Of a stretch of DNA of 64,000 bases, positions 34,801 to 43,278 are shown in pieces. The position numbers and the translations under genes were made by a program. Position 1 is the first letter of the stretch. Each line of letters opens with the position of its first letter. The notes below the pieces were generated by a model that had not been told where the DNA came from, ran no database searches, and worked only from the letters and a program-made list of their open reading frames with translations. Origin of the DNA: an uncultured Acidobacteriota bacterium (GTDB lineage: Bacteria > Acidobacteriota > Terriglobia > Bryobacterales > Bryobacteraceae); assembly GCA_902826685.1 (NCBI GenBank), contig CADEFT010000016.1, positions 59,676-123,675 on the forward strand. The letters run 5' to 3'.

Positions 34801-35024
34801 TAGTCGCCGCGCGGAAGCAGCGGGACGCGGAAGGTGCCGTTCGACGAGGTCCTGGTCTCCTTGGACTGGTTGGTTTCGAGGTTAACAACTGTCACTTTGG
34901 CGTTCCCGATTACACCGCCGCTCGCGTCGCGAACGGTGCCCAGGATGTCGCCCGTGGTGGTCTGCGCGCCGAGAAACGGCGCGGCGGAAAGTAATGCAAA
35001 CACGCGGACCATTTGGGACTGCAT
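31812..35024 (-). CDS. TonB-dependent receptor with carboxypeptidase-regulatory N-terminal domain
   Basis: A 1070-residue outer-membrane protein of the large receptor family that is abundant in Acidobacteria. It has a signal peptide (residues 1-21), a carboxypeptidase-regulatory-like domain (about 22-105: TGDILGTVRDASGGVIGNAK and GDYQVAVEQTGFSVF), a plug domain (about 110-230) and a long beta-barrel ending in IQLGLRYSF, with the terminal Phe needed for barrel insertion. It probably imports oligosaccharides or other large substrates. ATG 35024 is preferred to the frame start at 35063, because AAGGAG lies 7 bases upstream and the signal peptide then starts cleanly. Confidence 0.93.
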   Translation of the reverse strand: MQSQMVRVFALLSAAPFLGAQTTTGDILGTVRDASGGVIGNAKVTVVNLETNQSKETRTSSNGTFRVPLLPRGDYQVAVEQTGFSVFRQGPIPLAVNQLADLNITLTVSSAAETVQVTSEVPLINTTNAEVSTTFDTKRVADLPLSTNRNILNLAASVPGVAQISSGNSSFIRSGNNGTESGGLDYSVNGMRVRSNSYLIDGQDSYYASTGGLLQPLNNPDIVAEVRFVTNQFLAEFGRSAGSVMSIVTKSGTNALHGSAFWFHNDNHLNALSNTDKRVVPTPVRALYRVENQFGGTFGGRIIKDRTFFFVSALRWTDRRLGSGTTINGSPTEEGRRVLQSLAGSRPTVQALLENLPAGAPNGNSRTITVNGQTGVIPLGSLTGAGGQKFNDWQYSYKVDHRFNDRHSLTLRYMDDDSESTGTGQLTPSGLTNVVPNKTRSASVNLASTFTPRAFNEFRVSYSRLQSSTNAANPAVAERIPNIEVPDLGLNGFNAATSRTAIGLAVNLPQFATFNNYQIQDSFSLLRGSHSMKFGFDFRRQEQFQFFLPQIRGRLQYANLQRLIDDQASVAVINAPLRGGELITYFRYYDYFFFAQDEFRIKPNFTVTYGLRYESPGDPVRNLSKLSERIYNFYDRDPRYLLSPVPNRDKNNFAPRIGFSYRPGQGKGPLGWLTGASKLVIRGGYSRTYDPAFNNIALNIASSFPLVLSYNIPTDTATGLAPNAFAAMTTIRAGAVPAVANPNIFTRTIVNAQFRSPFAEQFSMQFQRELLGGFVLSTGWVGTKGTALFQSIDGNPTLATAPGVVRSTRFFAGRGVIRERCNCTSSIYHSWQTSLEKRFSRSFSMGAHYTWSAFIDGASEIFNASTTGDIAIAQDPFDRRSERARSTYDRPQRFSVNGVMELPVFREQKGIAGKVLGGWQINGFLTLQSGAPYTVLNGTDPGAVLLGNPVGISTRPFLNTSLDLARMTVREVQSAGGRSLFLPATVQSPIGNAGRGILRSNGINRLDFGLLKNIRVREGHRFQIHANFFNTTNSRDWGIPEGIFTSPAFLNEGATEVPPRKIQLGLRYSF

Positions 35025-35121
35025 GCGCACACTCCTTGGAAAAATGCAGGAACGCCGACCCACGTGAAACGTTGTGAATCTAGTCCCCTGAACTTGAAAA
35101 GTGTTTAGAAGTGTAACACAG

Positions 35122-36693
35122 TCACTTGCCGTGCAGGGCGAAACCGAACAGCGTGTCGCCGGCGCCGACGATCACATACTGCGTGCCGTCGAGCTCGTAA
35201 CTGATTGGCGCGTTGCTCATGCTGGAGCCCAGGTTGGCGCGCCACAACGCCTGACCGGTGGAGGCGTTGAGAGCCACGAAGTTGTTGTTGGGATCGCCGG
35301 CGAAGACGACGTTCCCGGCGGTGCTCAAGACGCCGGAGCGCGGACCGCCCGCGCCTTCCCATTTATGGCTCCAGCGAGGACGGCCCGTACGGTAGTCGAT
35401 GGCCTGCAGCACGCCTTCGGACCAGCCGCCGCGATCGTTGCCGCCCCAGCCTTCCGGTTTGTCCTCATCGTCGTAGATGTAGTAGACGCTGTAGGCGTTG
35501 GACGCGTTGACATAGAACAGCCCGGTGGCGGGACTGAAGCTGGGGGGCGGCCAGTTGGCGGCGCCGGCCTGATTGGGAGCCACCAGCGCTCCGTCGATCT
35601 GCGGATATTTGGCCGGGTCCGGAATGGGTTGCCCCTTGGCGTCAATTCCCTTCGCCCAGTTGGCCTTGGCGAAAGTCGTTGTCACGACGTTCTTGCCGGT
35701 GGCCCGGTCGAGCACAAAGAAATAGCCGTTTCTCGCCGCCTGAGCCAGAAGCTTTCGCGGCGCTCCGTTGACGATGCCGTCGATGAGAACCGGAGTCTGA
35801 TTGGCATCCCAATCATGGGTGTCATGCGGCGAGGATTGAAAGTACCACTTCATCTTTCCGGTGTCGGGATTCAGAGCGATGATGCATTCGGTAAACAGGT
35901 TGTCGCCCAGGCGGCCTTTGTGCGCGATCACCGGTTGCGGGTTGCCGGTACCGAAATAGATGAGGTTCAGTTCGGGATCGTAAGTGGTCGAGCCCCAGGT
36001 CATCCCGCCGCCGTGCATCATGGCTTCGATCGAGGGCCAGCTTTTCGCCTCCGCGGTGCCCGCTTCGGGATAGGCATACCAGCGCCACTGCATCTCTCCG
36101 GTTTCCGGATCGTGGGACTGAAGGTAGCCTGGCACGTCGAGATCGTCGCCGCTGACGCCCGCGATGACGTGATTGCCCACCACCAGCGGAGCCGCGCTGG
36201 CGAAGTAAAACTGGTCCGGGTCGCAGATGGATTTGTGCCAGCGCTCCTTGCCGTCCTTCATGTTGAGCGAGACCAGGTGGCAATCGGGTGTTTCAAAGAA
36301 CAGCCACTTTCCCATGACGGCCACGCCGCGGTTGCCGATATGGATGCCGCCGCGCGAGGGCCAGGTGAAGTGCCACAGTTCGCGGCCGGTGCGGGCGTCG
36401 ATGGCCCAGACGTGATCGGGAATGGTGAAGAACATCACGCCATCCACCATCACCGGTGTGGACTTGATGGAGCCTGGGAACGGGCCGCTGGCCTGCACAT
36501 TGATGCGATGAACCCAGGCTAGGCTCAAGGAAGTGACATTGTCGGCGGTGATGCGCGTGAGGGGACTGAAGCGGCGCCCCGAGTAATCGCCGTTGAAGGA
36601 AGGCCAGGAATCGGTGGGCGCCTTGAGGAGTTTGGCGGGATCGAGCGTTTGAGCGGCGGCCGCGGCGGCCAGCAGAGCGAGGGCGAGTTTCAC
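35122..36693 (-). CDS. PQQ-dependent dehydrogenase (quinoprotein), secreted
   Basis: A 523-residue eight-bladed quinoprotein propeller with a signal peptide (residues 1-14). WPSFNGDYSGRRFSPLTRIT is the family start; blades repeat the tryptophan-docking pattern (IDARTGRELWHFTW, LNMKDGKERWHKS, LNPDTGKMKWYFQ, LNASTGQALWRANL). GGGMTWGSTTYDPELNLIYF carries the PQQ-site region, and HDTHDWDANQTPVLID follows. There is no haem motif of its own; electrons would pass to the cytochrome encoded upstream, whose stop overlaps this gene's ATG by four bases. Substrate, an alcohol or sugar, is unknown. Confidence 0.88.
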   Translation of the reverse strand: MKLALALLAAAAAAQTLDPAKLLKAPTDSWPSFNGDYSGRRFSPLTRITADNVTSLSLAWVHRINVQASGPFPGSIKSTPVMVDGVMFFTIPDHVWAIDARTGRELWHFTWPSRGGIHIGNRGVAVMGKWLFFETPDCHLVSLNMKDGKERWHKSICDPDQFYFASAAPLVVGNHVIAGVSGDDLDVPGYLQSHDPETGEMQWRWYAYPEAGTAEAKSWPSIEAMMHGGGMTWGSTTYDPELNLIYFGTGNPQPVIAHKGRLGDNLFTECIIALNPDTGKMKWYFQSSPHDTHDWDANQTPVLIDGIVNGAPRKLLAQAARNGYFFVLDRATGKNVVTTTFAKANWAKGIDAKGQPIPDPAKYPQIDGALVAPNQAGAANWPPPSFSPATGLFYVNASNAYSVYYIYDDEDKPEGWGGNDRGGWSEGVLQAIDYRTGRPRWSHKWEGAGGPRSGVLSTAGNVVFAGDPNNNFVALNASTGQALWRANLGSSMSNAPISYELDGTQYVIVGAGDTLFGFALHGK

Positions 36694-37787
36694 TTGAGTG
36701 TCTCCAGGTAGGCCACCGTATCGTGGATGTTCTTGTCGGTGAGTCTGTCGAGCAGTTCGATGTGCCCGGCGTAGGGATCGCTTTTGTCGATCCTGAGAGT
36801 GGCGGTTCGCTTGAAGGAGAAGTATTCACCCATGCGGTCGCGCAGAGAGACGTTGAAATCGTCGAGGTAGACCAGGGTTCCGGAAATTGTCTGTCCGCCG
36901 GCGGGCGTCACGCTTACCGTGACCGGCTTGGCGGCGCTGGCGGCGGCTCCGCGGCGGCCGAAGCCGAAGGTTCGCGGGAACAGGAACTTCTGCTGCAGCA
37001 TGGCGGGTTCGTATTTGCGGCCGACGCCGGCCAGATCGCCCGCGGCCGAGTGGCATTTCAGACAACCGCCGGCCCCATTGAAAAAGGCCAGTCCCAGCTT
37101 CGGATCGCCGGTAAGAACGTTGATGACCTGCGAATAGGGCCCGCTGCGGAGCGTGTCGGTCACTTTTTGGTGGAGGAAGTGGGCGAGGTCGATGGCCTGG
37201 GCGCCTTCGATGCTGGCACTGGGCTTGCCGCTTTGCGTCTGATGTCCTTTCTTGAGGAAGGCTCCGATGGTGGCGCCGTAGCGATCCTTCAAGACCACCA
37301 GGGACCGCACCAGGTCGGCCCCGCGCTGTGCCGGCGGCAGCGAATCCGGCCCGCCGCGCGCCTTGGTGCCGTGGCAGGTAACGCATTCGGCGGCGTAGAT
37401 GGCCTTGCCGCGCTCGGCCGCTTCGGGGTCGACAATGTGGCTGTCGTCGGAACCGGCGCCGATGAATCCGGCCCCGCCCGCGCCAGGTGTGCCGGTCCTT
37501 GGAGGGAGGTTCTTGGCAAGGTATTCGACGATGACGTTGAACTCCTGCGCGTCCACCTTGGCGCCGCGGGCCACCATGCCGTTGATGACGGTGGCCCAAT
37601 TGTCGCGCGAGTATCCCTTACCGGCCACGATTTCCTGGCTGTGGCAGGTGGCGCCGCAAACCCGGATGACGATCTCCTTCCCCGCCCCATCCGGCAGCAT
37701 GCGAGGTGTCGGTTTCGGAGGGCCGCCGGACGGCCCTTGAGCCGCCAGCGAAGCCGCCAGGGCGAGGAACAGCGATAGGGGTCTCAT
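36690..37787 (-). CDS. Triple-haem c-type cytochrome
   Basis: A 365-residue periplasmic protein with a signal peptide (residues 1-17). Haem sites are CGATCH (a CX3CH form), CVTCH and CLKCH; they are followed by a C-terminal beta-rich section (VTVSVTPAGGQTISGTLVYL) and a closing DKNIHDTVAYLETL helix. It is the likely electron acceptor for the PQQ dehydrogenase just downstream, to which it is coupled by an ATGA overlap. Start at ATG 37787 is chosen for the signal peptide; the frame extends 14 codons upstream. Confidence 0.85.
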   Translation of the reverse strand: MRPLSLFLALAASLAAQGPSGGPPKPTPRMLPDGAGKEIVIRVCGATCHSQEIVAGKGYSRDNWATVINGMVARGAKVDAQEFNVIVEYLAKNLPPRTGTPGAGGAGFIGAGSDDSHIVDPEAAERGKAIYAAECVTCHGTKARGGPDSLPPAQRGADLVRSLVVLKDRYGATIGAFLKKGHQTQSGKPSASIEGAQAIDLAHFLHQKVTDTLRSGPYSQVINVLTGDPKLGLAFFNGAGGCLKCHSAAGDLAGVGRKYEPAMLQQKFLFPRTFGFGRRGAAASAAKPVTVSVTPAGGQTISGTLVYLDDFNVSLRDRMGEYFSFKRTATLRIDKSDPYAGHIELLDRLTDKNIHDTVAYLETLK

Positions 37788-37844
37788 GGTTCCAGCAAAT
37801 GATGGTAACGCAACCGGCGCGGGCCGCAATGGCCCTTTGCGCCA

Positions 37845-38693
37845 TTACCTTTGATTCAACACACTGAGCGCCGGGACTAGTTCAAACTCCGGTGCATTCT
37901 GTGCCATGTGGAGCAGGAGCGAAACGTGTCCGCTACCGACGATCACGAGGATTCGATCCGAATTGGCCGTTCTGAGCCGCAACAGGTTGCTGAAGATGCG
38001 CAGATTGCGGTTGTACCAGGCGGTTCGCGTATCGGCACCGGTGTAGTCTCCTCCACCTCCAACCTCAAACTCCGCCACAAGGTAACGGGACATGCTCTGA
38101 CGTATATGCTCTGGACTGTTTAACAGGCGGAGATGCTGCAGTAGAGATTGCTTCGTCTTGAGTTGATCCTCCCGGCGATAGAGTTCTTCATACCATTGAG
38201 CCCATCTTGTGCCACGTTCGATCAGGTCATGCTGTCCGAGCGATCGCGCCCGCTCGATCAGTTCTTCGGTTGTGTGGACGACCTTGAATTCCGGCCGTTC
38301 CTTCGCATCGACCGCGTGAATGCGTTGGTGCCCCAATCGTCTTGCAAGCCGGAAGCCAAGTTGGAAAACTTCATTCGGACCGGCGGCGCTCTCGCTGCTC
38401 GCCAGGTATTCCGCGAACTTGGCATCCAGCGCGAGTTGATGATCGGCGGGCCACTCAACGGCTATCCTGTTCGGTCTGAATCGCGCCAGGCAATTCAGCA
38501 GAGCGGCCATCTCCCGTTGGCGTCCGGTGGAAAGCAGATCAAGCCGGTACTTCGGCTTGTAGTCATCGAGTCCCGCGTCCTCGAAGTGGAAAGTGCCAAG
38601 TATCATCACTTTCGCCTGAGTCGCTGGCGGCGGGGACAAGCGCTGGCCGAATAGAAGGCTACCGGCTCCCAGCAGCAACGGGACGAAGATCAT
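37845..38693 (-). CDS. DUF5694 (TraB/Tiki-like) protein, secreted
   Basis: A 282-residue protein with a short signal peptide. It starts the domain with KVMILGTFHFEDAGLDDYKP, followed by LARFRPNRIAVEWPADHQ, and ends with YNRNLRIFSNLLRL and DRILVIVGSGHVSLL. These GTFHF and GSGH elements mark the DUF5694 family, related to the TraB/PrgY/GumN and EreA-like metallohydrolase fold. Function is not established. The stop of the upstream enolase-superfamily gene overlaps its ATG by four bases. Confidence 0.75.
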   Translation of the reverse strand: MIFVPLLLGAGSLLFGQRLSPPPATQAKVMILGTFHFEDAGLDDYKPKYRLDLLSTGRQREMAALLNCLARFRPNRIAVEWPADHQLALDAKFAEYLASSESAAGPNEVFQLGFRLARRLGHQRIHAVDAKERPEFKVVHTTEELIERARSLGQHDLIERGTRWAQWYEELYRREDQLKTKQSLLQHLRLLNSPEHIRQSMSRYLVAEFEVGGGGDYTGADTRTAWYNRNLRIFSNLLRLRTANSDRILVIVGSGHVSLLLHMAQNAPEFELVPALSVLNQR

Positions 38694-39784
38694 TGCAGCA
38701 CCCTGTAGCGATCCAGCGCCGCCTCATCCAGCGTGACGCCCAGGCCCGGAGCCTTCGGAATCTCGTAGAACCCGTCGACGACGTGGAATGGTTCCTTCAT
38801 GCAGTCGTCTTCGAGCACATGCGTGATGGCGATCGCGTATTGAATGCCCGGGTAGGCCGCGGCCTGGTGCGCCTGAAAGACCTGGGCGATCCCGCAGTCG
38901 ATGGAATGTTCGATCCAGATGGGAGCGCTGGCGGCGACGGCCTGTTGGGAGAGATCGCGCACGTAGCCGCCGAGCTTCGGGGCGCCGGAGATCCAGGCGT
39001 CGAGCAGTTTCTCGCGGGTCCAAAGGGGAAGATCGACGCCATCGACGTGCTCGGATAGCTGGAGGGGAAGCTTGCCGCGCAGGGCGCGATAACCGTCCAG
39101 GTCCGTTCGCGGAATCGGGGATTCGATGGCGAAGTAGTTCGGAAACCGGGCCAGTTCGCGGGTGACTTCGAGGGTCTTCGGGACCGTCTGCCAGGTGGAG
39201 TTGGCATCCACCCAGACCTTCATGTCCCTGCCTATCGCCCGGCAGATGGCATCGGCCTGCGCCACCGGATCTTCCCAGGGGCGCGCTTTCACTTTGTGAA
39301 TCCGGTAGCCGAGCGAGTAGCCGAGCTTCGCTTCGGAAGCCATGAGCGAAGGCGGAAAACATTGGCTCCACCAGGTGGGCTGGATACGGGTTTTGGGTTT
39401 GGGATTCAGCAGCCGGGCGATGGGCACGCCGGCCGCCCTGGCCGCGATGTCGTACACGGCGATGAGGATGCCGCGCAGCGAATCGTCGTGCAGGAATTCG
39501 GCCACCGGGCGGCCCATCATCTGGCGCAGCCTGGCTTCGGCGGTAGGCTTTGGCATCTTTGTCTCGCCGATACCGGTCAACCCGTCGCTGGTGTGGAGGC
39601 GGACGAAGTGGAGCACGTAGTCGGCCTGATCGCGCTTCTGATGTTTCCAACTCGAAAGCCACGCGTCCCGTACACGAGCCGCGAACGGAATCCGGACCGA
39701 GTGTAGTTCGAACCGGCTGAAAGTGGAGGGAGCGGCCGCCGCGAACAGCGCGGGCAGAACGGCCCGCCTTGGAATGCGCTGCAT
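38690..39784 (-). CDS. Enolase-superfamily enzyme (mandelate racemase/muconate-lactonising type)
   Basis: A 364-residue protein whose N-terminus (RIPRRAVLPALFAAAAP) may be a Tat-type export signal. It has the capping domain (LTGIGETKMPKPTAEA), a barrel with the catalytic K-x-K (HKVKARP), and metal ligands in KVWVDANSTW, YFAIESPIP and LSEHVDG. Members remove an alpha proton of a carboxylate, leading to racemisation, dehydration or isomerisation of a sugar acid or dipeptide. ATG 39784 is selected over the longer frame to 39973. Coupled to the DUF5694 gene, which suggests a shared substrate. Confidence 0.8.
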   Translation of the reverse strand: MQRIPRRAVLPALFAAAAPSTFSRFELHSVRIPFAARVRDAWLSSWKHQKRDQADYVLHFVRLHTSDGLTGIGETKMPKPTAEARLRQMMGRPVAEFLHDDSLRGILIAVYDIAARAAGVPIARLLNPKPKTRIQPTWWSQCFPPSLMASEAKLGYSLGYRIHKVKARPWEDPVAQADAICRAIGRDMKVWVDANSTWQTVPKTLEVTRELARFPNYFAIESPIPRTDLDGYRALRGKLPLQLSEHVDGVDLPLWTREKLLDAWISGAPKLGGYVRDLSQQAVAASAPIWIEHSIDCGIAQVFQAHQAAAYPGIQYAIAITHVLEDDCMKEPFHVVDGFYEIPKAPGLGVTLDEAALDRYRVLQ

Positions 39785-39848
39785 GGAGTCATTATGACGG
39801 AAGGGTGAAACGAATCCGTAACGGGCCTCACTAAACGGGGAGGCGCTC

Positions 39849-40772
39849 ATGAAAACTCTGATCACCGGGTCCGTTGGACCCGAAGTTCGAAACCTGCAGG
39901 AGGCTCTCAATTTCCAGCTACCGCTCGAAACGCCGCCGCTCAAGCCCGATGGGATCTTCGGGCCGCTGACCAAGGCCCGGCTGGAACGCTACCAGAAGAT
40001 TCGGCAGCTGAAGAAGATCGACGGGATCGCCGGGCCCGAGACGAATGCCGCGCTGTATCATTTCATCGGCGTGTCGTCTCATGTCCTGGCGCCGCCGGCC
40101 GGATCGCGCCGGTCGCTGGTCGCCAGGCCTCCAGCCTTCGCCTTTGGCGACGTACCGCGCGCCGATCCCGTTCTACCTCCCATCGGGCCGTTCCAGCTTC
40201 CCTTCCCGACTCCGTTCCGGCCGTCGGCGCCGCCGGGCCCGCTGATTCCGCTGCCGCAGTTGACGCTGGGCCTGTCCACGCCGTTCGAGCTTTCGGCCGG
40301 CGTGCAGCGAACCTTCGCGCGAAGCTTGAGCCACAATAAACCCGACAACAGCGTCAGCCTGTTCAGCGACGTTCAGTTTTCCTTCTGGAAACGGCCGCTG
40401 GGCAAGCATGTCGAGACTTCGCTTGGCGGCGGATTCTTTCTCGAACGGGAGGTGGGCGCCGACCCCAAGACCAGTTTCCGCGCGGGCATCCTGGTGAAGG
40501 CGGAACTGGTCGACGTGGTGAAAATCGGTCCACTCGATCTGTTGAAACTGATCGTGGAGCACAAGACGTCGACAACGGTTACCGGACCCATCGAACTGAA
40601 CTCGTCGATCGAGGTGGGCGTCAACCCGACGGTTGAAGTGAACGTGTTCGGGAACAAGGTGGAGTTTGGACCGAAGTTCTCGAAGTTCTTCGAGATCAAT
40701 TTCGGCAAGGATGGGATCGACGTAAAGTCGGGCACGACGGTGACGTCTGGTACGGTAACCGTGTTCTTTTGA
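39849..40772 (+). CDS. Peptidoglycan-binding domain protein
   Basis: A 307-residue protein. Residues 1-75 form a PG_binding_1 domain with two characteristic halves (VRNLQEALNFQLPL and GIFGPLTKARLERYQ, then GIAGPETNAALYHF). A Pro-rich linker follows (about 95-140), then a beta-rich C-terminal domain of about 150 residues that I do not recognise (VQFSFWKRPLGKHVETSLGG, INFGKDGIDVKSGTTVTSG). No signal peptide is visible, which is odd for a wall-binding protein. ATG 39849 has GGGGAGG upstream. Confidence 0.7.
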   Translation: MKTLITGSVGPEVRNLQEALNFQLPLETPPLKPDGIFGPLTKARLERYQKIRQLKKIDGIAGPETNAALYHFIGVSSHVLAPPAGSRRSLVARPPAFAFGDVPRADPVLPPIGPFQLPFPTPFRPSAPPGPLIPLPQLTLGLSTPFELSAGVQRTFARSLSHNKPDNSVSLFSDVQFSFWKRPLGKHVETSLGGGFFLEREVGADPKTSFRAGILVKAELVDVVKIGPLDLLKLIVEHKTSTTVTGPIELNSSIEVGVNPTVEVNVFGNKVEFGPKFSKFFEINFGKDGIDVKSGTTVTSGTVTVFF

Positions 40773-40778
40773 GCGCCG

Positions 40779-41420
40779 TTACTCGCCCGATCCGGTTTCC
40801 CATTCGCGTTCGAGCATGCGCGTGTACTCACCGGAGGCGAACAGATCGAACTGGAAGTTGCGCGAACGGATCTCGGTGAACGTGGCCATCTGCTGCGAGC
40901 AGGCGAACATGTGATCGGCGTAGCGGTAGTAGTTGCGGATGAACTCGGAGGCGAGCAGCGAGCGGTCCGGCACTTCCATGAAGATGGAGTTCAATCCCAA
41001 GGCGCGGGAGAAGATCGCCTTGTAGTCGGCGACGCCCCAGGCCTTGAGCTTTTCGCGCACGTTGTCGGGCGGATCCTCGACCAGCATGGTGGCGAAGCTC
41101 TGCGTCTTGACACCGGCCGACCGTAGTTCTTCGTCGCGGTTGACGACTTCCATGCACTGTTCGATCCAGCGGCCGAGATCGCGGCCGAGGTAGAACAGCA
41201 TGCGAAGTTCGCACAACCGTCCTTCGAGCAGCTTCTGTTCGAGCTCGAAATTGGTGAATTCGCCGCTCGGCAGCAGCCCTTGCAGCATGAGGCTGGCGCG
41301 GGAGCTTTCGAGAAGCTTGGTGGGCCCGTTGGCGTCGGAGAACGGGTGCAGGATCAGTGGAGGGAGCTTCCACGTCTTCTGCTGCTGCGGTAGCTGTAGC
41401 GGGCCGGTGACCGTGTCCAT
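40779..41420 (-). CDS. Hypothetical protein, unknown family
   Basis: A 213-residue soluble, mostly helical protein without signal peptide or known motif. Recognisable features are MLFYLGRDLGRWIEQCMEVV and IRNYYRYADHMFACSQQM with several aromatic and Cys residues. ATG 41420 is preferred to the frame start 41474 because GGGAG lies 7 bases upstream. Its stop is 6 bases from the convergent peptidoglycan-binding gene stop, so the two may be functionally linked only loosely. Confidence 0.55.
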   Translation of the reverse strand: MDTVTGPLQLPQQQKTWKLPPLILHPFSDANGPTKLLESSRASLMLQGLLPSGEFTNFELEQKLLEGRLCELRMLFYLGRDLGRWIEQCMEVVNRDEELRSAGVKTQSFATMLVEDPPDNVREKLKAWGVADYKAIFSRALGLNSIFMEVPDRSLLASEFIRNYYRYADHMFACSQQMATFTEIRSRNFQFDLFASGEYTRMLEREWETGSGE

Positions 41421-41474
41421 TCTGCTCTCCCTGTTAACATCGGCTCGCGGGCGGAAAAGATTAGCGCCAGACAC

Positions 41475-43274
41475 TTACTTTCGCTCCGTGAGTTCCACCT
41501 TGGCAGCGACGGGCTGGCCGGCGCGCAACACCTTTACTTCCACCACATCGCCGGGTTTTTTCGCCCGCAGCGCATACGTGTAGTCGTAAAGATTTTGAAT
41601 CGCCTTGCCGTCGAACTCCACCAGGATATCCCCGCCCTTCAAACCCGCTTTGGCGGCTGGGGAACCGGCGCGCACATCGGAAAACTTCACGCCGTTGGGG
41701 ATCTCGGCGAAATCGGGGATGCTGCCGAAGTAGGGGCCGTAGCCTCCGCCGGCGGCTCCGGCCGAATGCATTTTGGGAGGCTCCACCTTCACGTAAGCCG
41801 GACGCTCCGGGGCGGCGGCGAGGGAATCGGTGACGGCGGCGATCAGCCGCAGGACCTTGGTGGCGCCTTCGGCATCGATCTTTTCCCAGGTATCGCTGGG
41901 CTTATGATAGTCGGCATGCAGGCCGCTGAAGAAGAACAGGACGGGCACCTGCTTGGAGGTAAACGAGGTGTGATCGGAAGAGCCGTAGCCGCTCTTTTCC
42001 GCGGCATCCATCTTCAGGTCCACCTGCTTGGCCGCCGCATCGAGCGTCTTCTGCAAACTGGAGCCGGTGCCCGAGCCGCCAACGTAAACCTTGTTGTTCT
42101 GCACGCGGCCGATCATATCCATATTGATCATGGCGGCGGCCTTTTCAAGCGGCAGCAGCGGCTGGCCGACGTAAAAGCTCGATCCCAGCAGGCCCAACTC
42201 CTCGCCCGCAAAAGCGAGAAACAGAATCCCGCGCTTCGGTTTCGGCCCCGCCCCAAAGTGCTTGGCTAGCTCGATGACGCCCGCCGTGCCGCTGGCGTTG
42301 TCGTCGGCGCCGAAATGCGGCTTGCCGATCTGGGAGGGCGCGAGGGAATGCTGATCGCCCAAGCCCAGGTGATCGTAGTGGGCTCCGATCACGATGTATT
42401 CGTCGCTTTCGCCCGGCAGGTAGCCAACGACGTTGCGCACGCGCTTGGATACGTTGCGTACTTCGGTATCGACGCGCGCCTGGAACGTATCGGCGAAGGC
42501 GAACGACCGGGGCTGCAGGTCTTTGTCGATGGCCTCGACGGTCTCCTTCAAATTCTTACCGGCGGCCTGGAACCAGCGTTCGGCGATCTCATACTTCATC
42601 TGCACGAAAGCGATGCCCGAGTTGGCCGGCCCGTTGGTGGTGCCGAATTTTTCGAGCTTGTCGGTCTCGCTCGGGCGCACGGCCATGTTGTTCACCAGGA
42701 TCACGGCGCGGGCTCCATGGGTGCGGGCGTTGAACGCTTTCTTGGGAAGCTGGGCGTGTTCGGTATAGCTTTTGGCGGAGAACACGCTTTTCTCGTCGAA
42801 CTCCTGCGGCTCGTAGCGGAGAATCAGCACGCACTTGTCCTTGACGTCGAGATGGGCGTAGTCGTCGTAGTTGTATTCCTTGGCGGTGATGCCATAGCCG
42901 GCAAAGACCAGCGGGCAGCCGGCCACCTTCGCAGTGGCGGAGAAATTGAATGGCAGGAAATCCTCGCCGCGCTTGAGGTTCACGATTTTGGAATCCTGCC
43001 GGTAGCCGAGGCTGTTGGCGGGCCCCATCTCGGCGCGCACGGTGACATCGAACCACTGGAAATACCCTTCGGCGGCGGGGAGGACTTTTAATCCTGCCTC
43101 TTTAAACTGGCGGGCGATGTAGCCCGCGGCCTTATCGAGTCCCTTGGTGCCGGTGCCGCGGCCTTTGAGATCGCCGCTGGCGAGATACTTGACGTGTTCC
43201 AGGTAGGAGTTGGCCGGAAAACCGGCCGCCAGTCCAATGCCGGCCCCAATGAAGTTCAGCAGTAAAAATCGCAT
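41475..43274 (-). CDS. M28-family aminopeptidase with protease-associated and PDZ domains
   Basis: A 599-residue exported metallopeptidase. After the signal peptide (1-18), a protease-associated domain is inserted (about 110-250). The zinc-binding core has HYDHLG, GADDNASGTAGVIELAK, FAGEELGLLGSSF, MINMDMIGR and SDHTSFTSK, the set of ligands and the catalytic Glu of M28. A C-terminal PDZ domain (about 510-599, GVKFSDVRAGSPAAKAGLKG) could anchor it to a partner. Probably removes N-terminal residues from peptides in the periplasm. ATG 43274 is used; the frame also opens at TTG 43289, inside the preceding gene. It overlaps the DsbA-type gene's 3' end only with that longer start. Confidence 0.9.
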   Translation of the reverse strand: MRFLLLNFIGAGIGLAAGFPANSYLEHVKYLASGDLKGRGTGTKGLDKAAGYIARQFKEAGLKVLPAAEGYFQWFDVTVRAEMGPANSLGYRQDSKIVNLKRGEDFLPFNFSATAKVAGCPLVFAGYGITAKEYNYDDYAHLDVKDKCVLILRYEPQEFDEKSVFSAKSYTEHAQLPKKAFNARTHGARAVILVNNMAVRPSETDKLEKFGTTNGPANSGIAFVQMKYEIAERWFQAAGKNLKETVEAIDKDLQPRSFAFADTFQARVDTEVRNVSKRVRNVVGYLPGESDEYIVIGAHYDHLGLGDQHSLAPSQIGKPHFGADDNASGTAGVIELAKHFGAGPKPKRGILFLAFAGEELGLLGSSFYVGQPLLPLEKAAAMINMDMIGRVQNNKVYVGGSGTGSSLQKTLDAAAKQVDLKMDAAEKSGYGSSDHTSFTSKQVPVLFFFSGLHADYHKPSDTWEKIDAEGATKVLRLIAAVTDSLAAAPERPAYVKVEPPKMHSAGAAGGGYGPYFGSIPDFAEIPNGVKFSDVRAGSPAAKAGLKGGDILVEFDGKAIQNLYDYTYALRAKKPGDVVEVKVLRAGQPVAAKVELTERK

Positions 43275-43278
43275 GGGT

